Below the pieces are notes generated by a model. It worked only from the letters and a program-made list of their open reading frames with translations. It was not told where the DNA came from and did no database searches. This document shows, one piece after another, positions 1-8,246 of a stretch of 64,000 bases of DNA. The stretch spans positions 1 to 64,000 of the forward strand of contig JASGJE010000024.1 in assembly GCA_049840875.1 (NCBI GenBank), written 5' to 3'. Origin of the DNA: JAFDYH01 sp049840875 (GTDB taxonomy: Bacteria > Bacteroidota > Bacteroidia > Chitinophagales > Chitinophagaceae). How positions within the stretch are numbered: position 1 is the first letter of the stretch; each line of letters begins with the position of its first letter. The position numbers and the translations under genes were made by a program.

Positions 1-681
1 GAAGGAACAGGCAAAGCGCGGCCCTGGCCGTCGATCCAAAACCAGTTCGGCCTCGTCGCGGTCGTCCGATGACGACAGCCAGCCGCCCGGCGCCTTGCCG
101 CCAGTCCGCAATCAACAATGCGGCATTTGAGCGGTCAGCTCGTAGCTGCCGATGCGGACGCTCAACAATGCCTTCATCCAAAGTAACGTGTGGCTGCGCC
201 GGCCGTCATAGACCTTCACGTCGCCAAGGCAGCGCCAGCGCGACGGCTCGCCATAGGCGAACGGCGCTGATGGGATCGAGCGCATCCTCGCGCGCCTCGT
301 CGGGAATGGGCGTGCGGATCTTCGACTTCCAGCGAGGGCGTGATGATTTCGGGGTTCGCGTCGGCGCCCGTCCACACCACGCGCGTCTGGCGCGGCGCGC
401 CGTCATCGAGATTCCTGGTCTCGAAATCGGTCGGCACGATGATGCGGCCGGGAAAGGCGCCGGAAGCCGTCGCATCCAGCGTGAGGCTGCCGAAGAGGTC
501 GGCGAGACCGGTATTCTCGCCCGTCACGCGGATGGTGTAGCGGGTGTCCTCGATGGCCGCGTCGACCCGCGCATAGGCGACGGTGAAGCCCATCGCGCAT
601 CTGGTAGTCGAGCGTGAGGGTCTCGGCGGACGCCGCGCCGGTGAGGGCGGCCAGCACCAGCGCGGTGCGCGCGCCCCGCAC
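1..681 (-). pseudogene. DUF3108-like periplasmic protein, frameshifted and cut by the window edge
   Basis: The gene starts with GTG at 681, overlapping the ugd stop in TAGTG, and encodes a clear signal peptide (ARTALVLAALTGAASA) followed by LDYQMRDG. The reading then jumps frame repeatedly: one frame carries FTVAYARVDAAIEDTRYTI and GRIIVPTDFETRN, another TPIPDEAREDALDPISAV, another DVKVYDGRRSHTLLW. These pieces in this order match DUF3108 proteins of Alphaproteobacteria, small periplasmic proteins of unknown role. The C-terminal end runs towards base 1, again with a frame change. I infer either a decayed gene or low-quality sequence. The same density of frameshifts in the next two genes favours sequence error. 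Function is unknown. Confidence 0.6.
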
Positions 682-1971
682 TAGAGACGCCCGACGCTCG
701 TATAGCTGAAACCGCGGCTGCGCATGTCAGCCGGATCGTAGATGTTGCGCAGATCGACCACCACGGGCGCGTTCAGAAGCGATTTGAGGCGCGTCATATC
801 GAGCGCGCGGAACTGGTCCCACTCGGTGAGGATGACGAGGCCGTCGGCGCCATCAGCCACCTCATAGGCGCCGGCGCGGAAATCGACGCCGGGAAGCAGC
901 GGCTCGGCCTCGTGACGGCCTTCGGGGTCGAAGGCCTGGACCTTCGCGCCCGCCGCCTGCAGCGCGGGCACGATGGCGAGGCTGGGCGCATCGCGCATGT
1001 CGTCGGTCTTGGGCTTGAAGGTGAGGCCGAGCACGCCGACCGTCTTTCCCTTCACGCCGCCCATCGCGGCGATGATCTTCACCATCGCCAGCTTGCGGCC
1101 ATCGTCGAGGCGACGGTCGCCTCGATGAGCGAGACAGGGCTGCCGGCATCGCGCGCGGTGCGGACGACATTATCGGAAAGCACGAGCCGCCATAGCCGGG
1201 GCCGGCATGGAGGAATTTCGGCGCGATGCGCTTGTCGAGGCCGATGCCGCGCGCGACCTGCTGCACGTCTGCGCCCAGCGCTTCGCAGAGATCGGCCATC
1301 TGGTTGATGAAAGTGATCTTCATCGCGAGGAAGGCGTTGGCGGCGTACTTCGTCAGTTCCGACGTGCGGCGCGAGGTGAAGAGGATCGGCGTCTCGTTGA
1401 GGAAGAGCGGGCGGTAACCGCCACATCAACCCTTGCGCGCGCATGTCTTCGGTCCCGACGACGACACGGTCGGGGCACTTGAAGAGAAAGTCCTCGATGG
1501 CGGAACCTTCGCGCAGGAATTCCGGGTTGGAGACGACGGCGAAATCGCCATCGGGGCGCACGCGCCTGAGGATCGCCTCGATCTCGTCGCCGGTGCCGAC
1601 CGGCACGGTGGATTTGGTGACGACGACGGTGAAGCCGGTCGGATAGGACCGGCCGACCTGCTTCGGCGGCGGCATAGACATAGGTCAGGTCCGCATGGCC
1701 GTCGCCGCGGCGCGAGGGCGTGCCGACGGCGATGAAAATGGCGTCCGCGTTCTTCATGCCGGCGGCTTCGGTGGTGAAGGCGAGCCGGCCTTCGCGCACG
1801 TTGCGGGCGATGATCTCGTCGAGGCCAGGTTCGTAGATCGGCACTTCGCCTTTGTTCAGGCGCGCGATCTTGCCGGCGTCCTTGTCGATGCAGACGACGT
1901 CGTGGCCGAAATCGGCGAAGCAGGCGCCGAACGAGGCCGACATAGCCCGTCCCGATCATCGCGATGCGCAT
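681..1971 (-). pseudogene. ugd: UDP-glucose 6-dehydrogenase, with about five frameshifts
   Basis: UGDH oxidises UDP-glucose to UDP-glucuronate with NAD for capsule and polysaccharide synthesis. All domains are present but in different frames. The N-terminal Rossmann start MRIAMIGTGYVGLV is at 1971, then GACFADFGHDVVCIDKD and IYEPGLDEIIARN, then VVVTKSTVPVGTGDEIE and VVSNPEFLREGSAIEDF, then TSELTKYAANAFLAMKITF and the catalytic-cysteine segment HAGPGYGGSCF, and finally GVLGLTFKPKTDDMRDAPS to the end. At least five shifts occur in 1.3 kb, while every segment keeps strongly conserved residues. That pattern fits sequencing indels better than slow decay. It is followed by the DUF3108 gene with a start/stop overlap, so the two were an operon in the source organism. 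Confidence 0.85.
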
Positions 1972-2033
1972 GTCTGTTCCCTAGCCTTGCGGCGCGGGAT
2001 CGTTACGCGCCGGATGGGCGATGCGGTGCCGCT

Positions 2034-2533
2034 TCAGGCGGTCTCCGCAATGGTCTTGAGATCGGAGTGAAGCGGCGCGAATCCGAGGGTCGCACGGGCG
2101 CGTGACGGATCGGCGACAAGGATGTTGGGATCGCCGGGGCGGCGCGCGCCTTGGGGGCGGGGATCTCGCGGGCCCGAGGCGGCGGCGACGGCTTTGAAAT
2201 CTCCAGCACGGAATAGCCGTGGCCGACGCCGAGATTGAACGCGCCGGGCGCGCCGCCGTTTTCGAGGTGCAGGAGCGCCAGAACGTGCCCTTCGGCGAGG
2301 TCCGTCACATGGATATAGTCGCGGATGGCGGTGCCGTCGGGCGTGGGGAAGTCGCTGCCGAAACCTGGAAGTCGTGGATATAGCCCTGCAAGGCCATCAT
2401 GGCACGGGGGATGAGGTGGGTCTGGGCGGCGCGTTTCTCGCCGATTTCGGTCTCCGGGTCGGCCCCGGAGGCGTTGAAATAGCGCAGCGCCACGGCCTTC
2501 ACGCCATGGACCGCATAGTCGGCGGCCATGCGT
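2034..2533 (-). pseudogene. galE: UDP-glucose 4-epimerase, 3' part only, frameshifted
   Basis: GalE interconverts UDP-glucose and UDP-galactose. Seen here are the middle and C-terminal parts: HGVKAVALRYFNASGADPE, then TAIRDYIHVTDLAEGHVLAL and GAFNLGVGHGYSVLEI in another frame, and the end ATLGFAPLHSDLKTIAETA with its stop at 2034. The N-terminal half, including the NAD-binding glycine motif and catalytic YxxxK, is absent because the sequence switches to a Bacteroidetes sucB at 2533-2534. Several frameshifts occur, as in the adjoining ugd. A galE-ugd neighbourhood is a normal polysaccharide precursor cluster. The truncation is probably an assembly artefact rather than biology. Confidence 0.8.
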
Positions 2534-2540
2534 AATCACT
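2527..2540. other. Junction between alphaproteobacterial-type and Bacteroidetes-type DNA
   Basis: Reading the minus strand, sucB codons run to ...ERDEVI and the next bases read as galE (MAADYAVHG...). GC content and codon usage change abruptly here. Neither gene has its proper continuation and there is no transposase, integrase, tRNA or direct repeat at the point, so a chimeric assembly is the simplest reading. Confidence 0.8.
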
Positions 2541-2641
2541 TCATCTCTTTCAACATAATCTCCATCATTCTTTGTCCATTTGAGTAATGTTACTTCACTG
2601 ATTGACTCGCCAACTGTCGGAACTTTTATATCTACTGCCAT
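2534..2641 (-). pseudogene. sucB: 2-oxoglutarate dehydrogenase E2 (dihydrolipoyl succinyltransferase), first 36 codons only
   Basis: The start ATG at 2641 opens a peptide beginning MAVDIKVPTVGESISEVTLL, the classic N-terminus of the E2 lipoyl domain of the 2-oxoglutarate dehydrogenase complex. The domain stops at ERDEVI, before the lipoylated DKA lysine, because the contig switches to galE. In the source genome the gene is presumably intact and about 400 codons long. The E2 enzyme of 2-oxoglutarate dehydrogenase transfers succinyl groups to CoA in the TCA cycle. The fragment here cannot be functional as it stands. Confidence 0.8.
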
Positions 2642-2797
2642 AAAAAGCTTTGAGTGCTGCAATTTCGGAAAAAATACACAGATTTATTCAATTGATTGAA
2701 ACCCAAAATCTCAAGTTCCTGTGTTAATTATAAACCTTGAATTTGCTTGTTATGATATAATCATGCTTTATTTATAAAGTACATAAATCATAAGCAA

Positions 2798-2829
2798 TAA
2801 AAAAGCCACTTACTTAACGTAAATGGCTC
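2798..2829 (-). terminator. Rho-independent terminator after rpsG
   Basis: On the minus strand AGCCATTTAC and GTAAGTGGCT form a 10-bp stem (one G-U pair) around GTTAA, followed by TTTTTTATT. It lies 20 bases after the rpsG stop and ends the rpsL-rpsG unit. Confidence 0.8.
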
Positions 2830-2849
2830 TGAAAATTTTATTTTAAAAA

Positions 2850-3317
2850 TTATACTCTGAAATGTGCAAATGCTTTGTTTGCCTCTGCCATACGATGAGT
2901 ATCTTCTTTCTTTTTGAAAGCGGCACCTTCACCTTTTGCTGCTGCTACAATCTCTCCGGCTAATTTATCAGCCATGCTACGACCGTTTCTTTCGCGGCTA
3001 TAGCGAATAAGCCATTTAATGCTTAATGAAATCTTTCTGTCAGCACGAACTTCGGCAGGAATCTGAAATGTCGCACCACCGATACGACGGCTTCTTACTT
3101 CAACAGCAGGCGTAACGTTTGCCAGCGCTCTTTTCCAGATTTCATATCCATCTTCGTTAGTTTGTTTACCCACTTTTTCAAGTGCAGTATAAAAAATGGT
3201 GAATGCACCGCTTTTTTTACCCTGCCACATCAGGTTGTTTACAAAACGGGTAACCAGTTTGTCATTATACCTGGGATCAGGTGCTAACGGAAGTTTTTTC
3301 GCTTGTGCTTTACGCAT
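2850..3317 (-). CDS. rpsG: 30S ribosomal protein S7
   Basis: The 155-residue protein has the full length of bacterial S7 and reads MRKAQAKK at the start, with the conserved segments PDPRYNDKLVTRFVNNLM, RRIGGATFQIPAEVR and the C-terminal EANKAFAHFR. S7 nucleates assembly of the 30S head by binding the 3' major domain of 16S rRNA and contacts the exit-site tRNA. It follows rpsL by 80 bases on the same strand, the usual str-operon order. The usual next gene, fusA, is not present; a terminator follows directly. Identification is secure. Confidence 0.97.
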   Translation of the reverse strand: MRKAQAKKLPLAPDPRYNDKLVTRFVNNLMWQGKKSGAFTIFYTALEKVGKQTNEDGYEIWKRALANVTPAVEVRSRRIGGATFQIPAEVRADRKISLSIKWLIRYSRERNGRSMADKLAGEIVAAAKGEGAAFKKKEDTHRMAEANKAFAHFRV

Positions 3318-3397
3318 CGTTCTCTTTTATTAAATTAACTCGTTGTTGTTATTAACGATTAGCGCATGCTTAGCTTTAATCAGCGCTAATCAGCGTT

Positions 3398-3778
3398 TTA
3401 TTTTTTAGCCTTTTCTTTCTTTGTTCCGTATTTAGAACGGCTCTTCTTACGATCTTTCACACCTGCAGTGTCTAATGAACCGCGAACAATGTGATAACGT
3501 ACACCTGGAAGATCTTTTACACGACCACCACGGATCAACACGATAGAGTGCTCCTGAAGGTTATGCCCTTCTCCGGGGATATAAGCGATCACCTCCACTT
3601 TATTTGTCAACCTTACTTTCGCCACTTTACGAAGCGCTGAGTTTGGCTTTTTAGGAGTTGTGGTGTAAACACGAGTACATACACCACGGCGTTGCGGGCA
3701 GCTATCCAGCGCCCTTGACTTACTTTTCGCCCTGATGATCTCTCTTCCTTTACGTACTAATTGTTGAATAGTAGGCAT
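3398..3778 (-). CDS. rpsL: 30S ribosomal protein S12
   Basis: This 126-residue protein is full-length S12 (MPTIQQLVRKGRE start). It carries the decoding-site loop TPKKPNSALRKVAKVRL, with the lysine where streptomycin-resistance changes map, and the second loop PGEGHNLQEHS. It has the lysine-rich tail common in Bacteroidetes. S12 sits at the decoding centre and controls translational accuracy. It is the first gene of the rpsL-rpsG pair. The 250 bases upstream (3779-4031) contain no gene and should hold its promoter, but I found no exact TAnnTTTG box. Confidence 0.97.
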   Translation of the reverse strand: MPTIQQLVRKGREIIRAKSKSRALDSCPQRRGVCTRVYTTTPKKPNSALRKVAKVRLTNKVEVIAYIPGEGHNLQEHSIVLIRGGRVKDLPGVRYHIVRGSLDTAGVKDRKKSRSKYGTKKEKAKK

Positions 3779-4031
3779 TCTTAACCTTTATTTTTGGGAC
3801 GGCAAAGGTAGGGGACTATGCGCAAAATGCAAAAAAAGGGAATGGCTATTTGGTAAAATTCTTATGGAAAGTGTTTTTTACACAAAATATGGGGCACATC
3901 ATACCAGGTAAGGGCCGTTTGAATTGATGGTTAATGGTTAGATTGCTATCAATCAATTTTTTGCGTTTACTCGTCTATCGGCAACATCTCTTTAAATTAC
4001 CAGTACTGAAATCCTTTCAACTCTGCTACTC

Positions 4032-5096
4032 TTACACTTTCCACATCCAATCATATTTGTCAGCACGTCTTCCTTCACGAATATCTGTGATCCAGGTTTT
4101 TAAAGTTGGCGCAATTTTCCAGGTTTCCGTATCGAAATGAATAATATAATCCTTGTATTTTAATTCCTTAATCATGCTGATCGTAGCAGCGGTACCTGTT
4201 CCGAACATCTCCTTCAACCTGCCTTTTTTATGAGCTTCTATCACTTCATCGATATTCAGTGATCGTTGTTCTACCTTCAATCCCATTTCTTGCAGGAGCA
4301 CGATCGCACTGTCCCTCGTCACGCCTTCCAATATAGTCGACTCTTCCAATCCCGGAGTTATCGCCACATCATCAATTACAAAAAAGACATTCATGGTGCC
4401 TATTTCCTGCACATTCTTATGTGTAGCGGCATCTGTCCATAGAACCTGATCGTAGCCAAGTTCTTTTGCAACAGCAGAAGCTTGTAAAGCTGCGGCATAA
4501 TTACCGGCCGTTTTTGCGAAGCCAACACCGCCTGGCGCAGCACGAGTATATTTTTCTTCCACATAAATGCGCATGGGCGCACTGTAATAGGGACCAGTTG
4601 GGCTAAGCAAGATCAGGAATTTATAGCTGTCAGATGGTTTAACGCCAATTACTTCATCAGAGGCAAACATTACCGGGCGGATATACAAGGAATAATCTTC
4701 TTTATCCGGTATCCAGTTTTTATCAATTGCTACCAGTTGCCGCATACCCTCCATAAAAAGATATTCTGGCACCCGTGGCATCTGCATTCTGTCTGCAGAA
4801 ATGTTGAATCGTCTGAAATTATCTTGGGGGCGGAATATAAACGCATTGCCTTCTTTATCGCGATAAGCTTTTATTCCTTCAAAAATTGACTGGCCGTAAT
4901 GCAGCGCTGCCAGTGAGGGACTCATTAATAACGGTTGAAATGGTTTGATCTCTATATTTTTCCATTCACCGTTTTCGTAATCAGCCTCAAGCATATGATC
5001 CGTAAAATACCGGCCAAACACGAGTTTATCGAAATTAGTTTCTTTTAATTTGCTTCTTTCCGCACGGGTAAATGCAATGTCAGTGCTCGCTATCAT
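4032..5096 (-). CDS. ilvE: Branched-chain amino acid aminotransferase
   Basis: A fold-type IV PLP aminotransferase that reversibly transaminates leucine, isoleucine and valine with 2-oxoglutarate in the cytosol. From ATG 5096 it is 354 residues. An ATG 24 bases further up would add a poor extension. The PLP lysine is K194 in GVGFAKTAGNYAAAL. Other family marks are LHYGQSIFEGIKAYR near residue 66 and the C-terminal EMFGTGTAATIS loop. The length matches the larger BCAT class used by Bacteroidetes and eukaryotes. It is transcribed divergently from the unknown gene at 5169 across 72 bases and is probably monocistronic. Confidence 0.95.
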   Translation of the reverse strand: MIASTDIAFTRAERSKLKETNFDKLVFGRYFTDHMLEADYENGEWKNIEIKPFQPLLMSPSLAALHYGQSIFEGIKAYRDKEGNAFIFRPQDNFRRFNISADRMQMPRVPEYLFMEGMRQLVAIDKNWIPDKEDYSLYIRPVMFASDEVIGVKPSDSYKFLILLSPTGPYYSAPMRIYVEEKYTRAAPGGVGFAKTAGNYAAALQASAVAKELGYDQVLWTDAATHKNVQEIGTMNVFFVIDDVAITPGLEESTILEGVTRDSAIVLLQEMGLKVEQRSLNIDEVIEAHKKGRLKEMFGTGTAATISMIKELKYKDYIIHFDTETWKIAPTLKTWITDIREGRRADKYDWMWKV

Positions 5097-5168
5097 AATA
5101 AAGCTATTTTTGCATGGCAAAGAAACAAAAAAATAGCGAACAGTTTTTTCTAACCCTTCTGTTATTCA

Positions 5169-5711
5169 ATGAAATTGAGTGAACTGCAATTGCCATCATC
5201 AGTCATATCCTCGTTATACAATAAAACGTTGATCGAGACAGATGAAAAACAGCAAATAAAATCACCGGTAGTTGAACCAGGTGATAGGTCTATCACCAGC
5301 ACTATCCAGACTACAGAGAACACAATAAAATTCCTGGGAGAAAACCGGAAAAATATCCTGATCGCGGTCTCGTCTTCAACTACAACTTTTTTGCCTGATG
5401 AAGATTTGTCCTTTCTGACGAATATGTTAGGAGCCTGCAAACTTGGTATTGCGGATACAGCGATTATCAACCTGAACAACATCCAGGCGCCTTCTTATAA
5501 AACTATTTTTGAAAAATTAAACAGTTCAATAGTACTCCTATTTGGAATAGAGCCTTCAGCATTGAACTTGCCGGTAAGCTTTCCGCAATTCCAGGTGCAA
5601 TCATTTAGTAATTACACATTCCTTTCAGCACCTTCTCTTAGCGAAATAGAACAAGACAAGATGTTGAAAAGCAAGCTTTGGGTTTGTCTACGCAGAGTTT
5701 TTAATGTCTGA
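5169..5711 (+). CDS. Conserved protein of unknown function upstream of rdgB
   Basis: A 180-residue soluble protein with no signal peptide or membrane segment. Its layout is a polar N-terminal stretch, a core with FLGENRKNILIAV, FLTNMLGACKLGIADTAIINL and SSIVLLFGIEPSALNLP, and a C-terminal LSAPSLSEIEQDKMLKSKLWVCLRRVF. The ending SLSEIExDxxLKxKLW and the small alpha/beta core resemble an uncharacterised Bacteroidetes family found next to rdgB. They also recall, loosely, HolD-type DNA polymerase III psi subunits. I do not assign that role. The stop is 31 bases before rdgB on the same strand, so co-transcription is likely. Confidence 0.7.
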   Translation: MKLSELQLPSSVISSLYNKTLIETDEKQQIKSPVVEPGDRSITSTIQTTENTIKFLGENRKNILIAVSSSTTTFLPDEDLSFLTNMLGACKLGIADTAIINLNNIQAPSYKTIFEKLNSSIVLLFGIEPSALNLPVSFPQFQVQSFSNYTFLSAPSLSEIEQDKMLKSKLWVCLRRVFNV

Positions 5712-5742
5712 TCATTTAATACTTTCTCATTATCTTGGCCGC

Positions 5743-6336
5743 ATGAAACTGATTTTTGCAACTAACAATGAGAACAAGGTCGCAGAAATAAGATCAATTA
5801 CAGGGGGGAAGTTTGACATTCTAACGTTGAAGGAAGCCGGAATCAACATCGACATTCCCGAGCCACACGATACATTGGAAAAGAACGCATCTGAAAAATC
5901 ATATACGATTTATAATCTTACACAGACAAATTGTTTCAGTGAAGATACTGGGCTTGAAGTGGAAGCACTTAACGGTGAACCCGGCGTAAAAAGCGCCAGG
6001 TATGCCGGCGAACATCGTTCTTTTGAAGAAAATATCGACAAACTACTGTACAATCTCGAAGGATCAACTAACCGCCGGGCACGATTCAGAACTGTGATCT
6101 CTTTGATTATCGACGGTAAAGAAACTTTGTTTGAAGGTATTGCCGAAGGAACAATAACCACAAACCGGCGTGGCAAAAACGGCTTCGGATATGATCCCGT
6201 TTTCGTTCCGCATGACTCTGAAAAAAGTTTTGCCGAACTCTCGATGGATGAGAAAAATAAATTCAGCCACAGAAAAAAGGCTACTGAGAAGCTAACTAAT
6301 TTTTTAAAAAGCCTGGAAATAAACCAACAAAAGTGA
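5743..6336 (+). CDS. rdgB: XTP/dITP diphosphatase (non-canonical purine NTP pyrophosphatase)
   Basis: This Ham1/RdgB enzyme hydrolyses XTP, dITP and ITP to monophosphates and keeps deaminated purines out of DNA and RNA. From ATG 5743 it has 197 residues, the family size, beginning MKLIFATNNENKVAEI with the substrate-binding TNNxxK motif. Further motifs are SEDTGLEVEALNGEPGVKSARYAG, containing the metal- and base-binding residues, and GFGYDPVFVP. An upstream ATG at 5704 would overlap the previous gene and add residues that do not fit the family. Its stop overlaps the GTG start of the sigma factor (GTGA), suggesting coupled translation. Confidence 0.95.
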   Translation: MKLIFATNNENKVAEIRSITGGKFDILTLKEAGINIDIPEPHDTLEKNASEKSYTIYNLTQTNCFSEDTGLEVEALNGEPGVKSARYAGEHRSFEENIDKLLYNLEGSTNRRARFRTVISLIIDGKETLFEGIAEGTITTNRRGKNGFGYDPVFVPHDSEKSFAELSMDEKNKFSHRKKATEKLTNFLKSLEINQQK

Positions 6337-6911
6337 GCGGTGAACGCAACCATATTATCGGTGAAAGCGACTTAATACAAGGATGCATAAATGGCGATAG
6401 ACGCATGCAAGAGGAGCTTTATCGTCGTTTCGCGCCAAAAATGTATGCCGTTTGCCTTCGTTATGCGGGCAAAGCAGAAGAAGCAGAAGACATTCTGCAG
6501 GAAGGTTTTATCAAGATATTTAAGAAACTTTCGAGTTTTCGTGGTGAGGGCTCTTTTGAAGGATGGATCAGGCGTGTTTTTGTAAATACATCGATTGAAC
6601 ATTTCAGACGAAAAAATTACCTGCAACCTGTAACTGAAAAAGAAGAAGCAACGATTGAAGGCAAATATCTTTCCGTGCTGGATAATCTTGCGGAAAAAGA
6701 TATATTGGGTTTGATACAGGAACTTTCACCCGGATACCGTACCGTTTTCAACATGTATGTTATTGAAGGTTACACGCACAAGGAAATAGGCGATATGCTG
6801 GGTATCAGTGAGGGTACCAGTAAATCTCAATTATCAAGAGCAAAAGTCATTTTGCAGGACCTGGTAAGAAAATATATTGAACAGAAAGATGGGGGTAAAT
6901 TGAAGTCATGA
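6333..6911 (+). CDS. ECF-type RNA polymerase sigma factor
   Basis: A 192-residue ECF sigma factor that directs RNA polymerase to a small regulon. Region 2 is visible in LYRRFAPKMYAVCLRYAG and AEDILQEGFIKIFKKLSSF, with FEGWIRRVFVNTSIEHFRR. Region 4 has LSPGYRTVFNMYVIEGYTH then the helix-turn-helix KEIGDMLGISEGTSKSQLSR. The start is GTG at 6333, overlapping the rdgB stop; no better ATG lies before region 2. The next gene overlaps its stop (ATGA) and encodes a single-span membrane protein, the usual sigma/anti-sigma arrangement. The signal sensed is unknown. Confidence 0.93.
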   Translation: MSGERNHIIGESDLIQGCINGDRRMQEELYRRFAPKMYAVCLRYAGKAEEAEDILQEGFIKIFKKLSSFRGEGSFEGWIRRVFVNTSIEHFRRKNYLQPVTEKEEATIEGKYLSVLDNLAEKDILGLIQELSPGYRTVFNMYVIEGYTHKEIGDMLGISEGTSKSQLSRAKVILQDLVRKYIEQKDGGKLKS

Positions 6912-7726
6912 GCGAATGGATTGATAAAATAAAAAATGCTGAAGTTTCACCACCTGAAAACGTTTGGGAGAAGGTTTCTTCTTCTCTCGATGAATCACTA
7001 CATGGTCTAAAATTCCCGGAAACTATTTATGAACTTGAAACCACCCCTCCTTACGGCGCCTGGGATAAAATCAAAACTTCGTTAGAACAAGATGAGGCAC
7101 CTGTAATCAGGATGCAAAAACAAAAATCATCTTCTTTTCTCAAATATGCGGTAGCAGCCTGTATTATAGGATTACTTGCGTTTGGAGCAATACGTTTTTT
7201 TAATATCGGTACAGACAGAATTGATGCTGCTGCAGGAGCAGGCATCTCTAATTCTGACAGTCAGTTAAAGGCAAACACATCTGCTTCAAATCAGACGTTG
7301 AAGTCAATCAATGATTCAGACGAAACAGATATCGAAAAGACTAAAGGAACATATGCCGTTCTTGACACCCGAACCAGGAACCTTTATCATTTACCTGCAC
7401 AACTATCAAATTCATTTAGCAATTCCTTCATTCAAAAGACTTTCCAACTACAGTATCCACATCGGGCGGCAGTGAGCGATATTTCATCGGATAACTCAGG
7501 AGAACGGTATCTGATGTTTAAAAACACTGAAGGTAAATTTGTACGTATCTCAAAAAAGTTATCGGATTTGTTTTGTTGTGTAAGCGGAGAAGAAAAGGAC
7601 AAAAACTGTACTGATCAGTTAAAGAAATGGCGCGAAAAAATTGCCACCTCAGCATTTGTTCCATCGCCGGATAATTTCATGGATATTCTCGACCTGGTTA
7701 CATCGTTGGATGATACCAGGAACTAA
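6908..7726 (+). CDS. Putative anti-sigma factor or membrane partner of the upstream ECF sigma factor
   Basis: A 272-residue protein with one membrane span, FLKYAVAACIIGLLAFGAIRFF, near residues 77-98. The cytoplasmic side has two repeated short motifs (SPPENVWEKVSSSLDE and TPPYGAWDKIKTSLEQD) of the type seen in Bacteroidetes proteins encoded after ECF sigma genes. The rest is extracytoplasmic and of no recognised family, with a CC pair and a lone downstream cysteine. The start overlaps the sigma stop by four bases, so the two are translated together. Holding and releasing the sigma factor is inferred from context. No ASD or ZAS zinc motif is seen. Confidence 0.7.
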   Translation: MSEWIDKIKNAEVSPPENVWEKVSSSLDESLHGLKFPETIYELETTPPYGAWDKIKTSLEQDEAPVIRMQKQKSSSFLKYAVAACIIGLLAFGAIRFFNIGTDRIDAAAGAGISNSDSQLKANTSASNQTLKSINDSDETDIEKTKGTYAVLDTRTRNLYHLPAQLSNSFSNSFIQKTFQLQYPHRAAVSDISSDNSGERYLMFKNTEGKFVRISKKLSDLFCCVSGEEKDKNCTDQLKKWREKIATSAFVPSPDNFMDILDLVTSLDDTRN

Positions 7727-7737
7727 TTCCCCTTCCC

Positions 7738-7745
7738 TATTTTTG
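7738..7745 (+). promoter_or_regulatory. Bacteroidetes -7 box TATTTTTG for the thioesterase gene
   Basis: The sequence fits the TAnnTTTG consensus and lies 14 bases before the ATG at 7760, leaving a leader of roughly 8 nucleotides. No TTG was found at the expected -33 spacing, so the call rests on the -7 box alone. Confidence 0.45.
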
Positions 7746-7759
7746 CCCAAACTCTGCGT

Positions 7760-8194
7760 ATGCCAAGAATCAAGATCGACTTGCCAGATACCTTTAGCTT
7801 TTCTGCAAAAATTCCTGTTCGAATTACTGATATCAACTATGGTGGCCACGTTGGCAACGATACTATCCTGTCTATTTTACATGAAGCAAGAATACAGTTT
7901 TTGAATCATCATGGCTACTCTGAGCTTGATTGCGGCGGTGCAGGGTTAATTATGAGCGATGTTGGCATTGAATTCAAAAATGAAGTTTTTTATGGTGATA
8001 CAATCGTAGCATCCGTAACAGCAGGCGAGTTTTCAAAAGTTGCATTTGAAATTTATTATAAATTGGAAAAACAAAAAGAGAATGAAATGGTTTTAATAGC
8101 CGCGGCGAAGACGGGTATGGTGTGTTATGATTATAGAAACAAAAAGATTGCAATTGTACCCGATGAAGTAAAAAAGAAATTAACGGTGAAATAA
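7760..8194 (+). CDS. Acyl-CoA thioesterase, 4-hydroxybenzoyl-CoA thioesterase (hotdog) family
   Basis: A 144-residue single hotdog-fold protein. The active-site region reads PVRITDINYGGHVGNDTILSIL, matching the family D-x-N/M-x-H-x-N signature. A long helix follows (LHEARIQFLNHHGY), then the strand segment VGIEFKNEVFYGDTI typical of YbgC/FadM-type enzymes. These tetramers hydrolyse acyl-CoA thioesters in the cytosol; the substrate cannot be told from sequence. A -7 box lies just upstream, so it has its own promoter after the sigma operon. It converges with aroE, whose stop is 52 bases away. Confidence 0.85.
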   Translation: MPRIKIDLPDTFSFSAKIPVRITDINYGGHVGNDTILSILHEARIQFLNHHGYSELDCGGAGLIMSDVGIEFKNEVFYGDTIVASVTAGEFSKVAFEIYYKLEKQKENEMVLIAAAKTGMVCYDYRNKKIAIVPDEVKKKLTVK

Positions 8195-8246
8195 AAACAG
8201 CATCATTTCATCGAATAGCAATCGGTAGCAAAGTAAAATTACAGCC

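Noticed and set aside
1..2533. Recent horizontal transfer of polysaccharide genes into the Bacteroidetes genome
   Set aside because: A cut inside both sucB and galE, many frameshifts and the absence of mobile elements make an assembly error more likely.
3934..4140. Open frame on the plus strand opposite the end of ilvE
   Set aside because: It overlaps ilvE antisense, has no family features and a composition of random translation.
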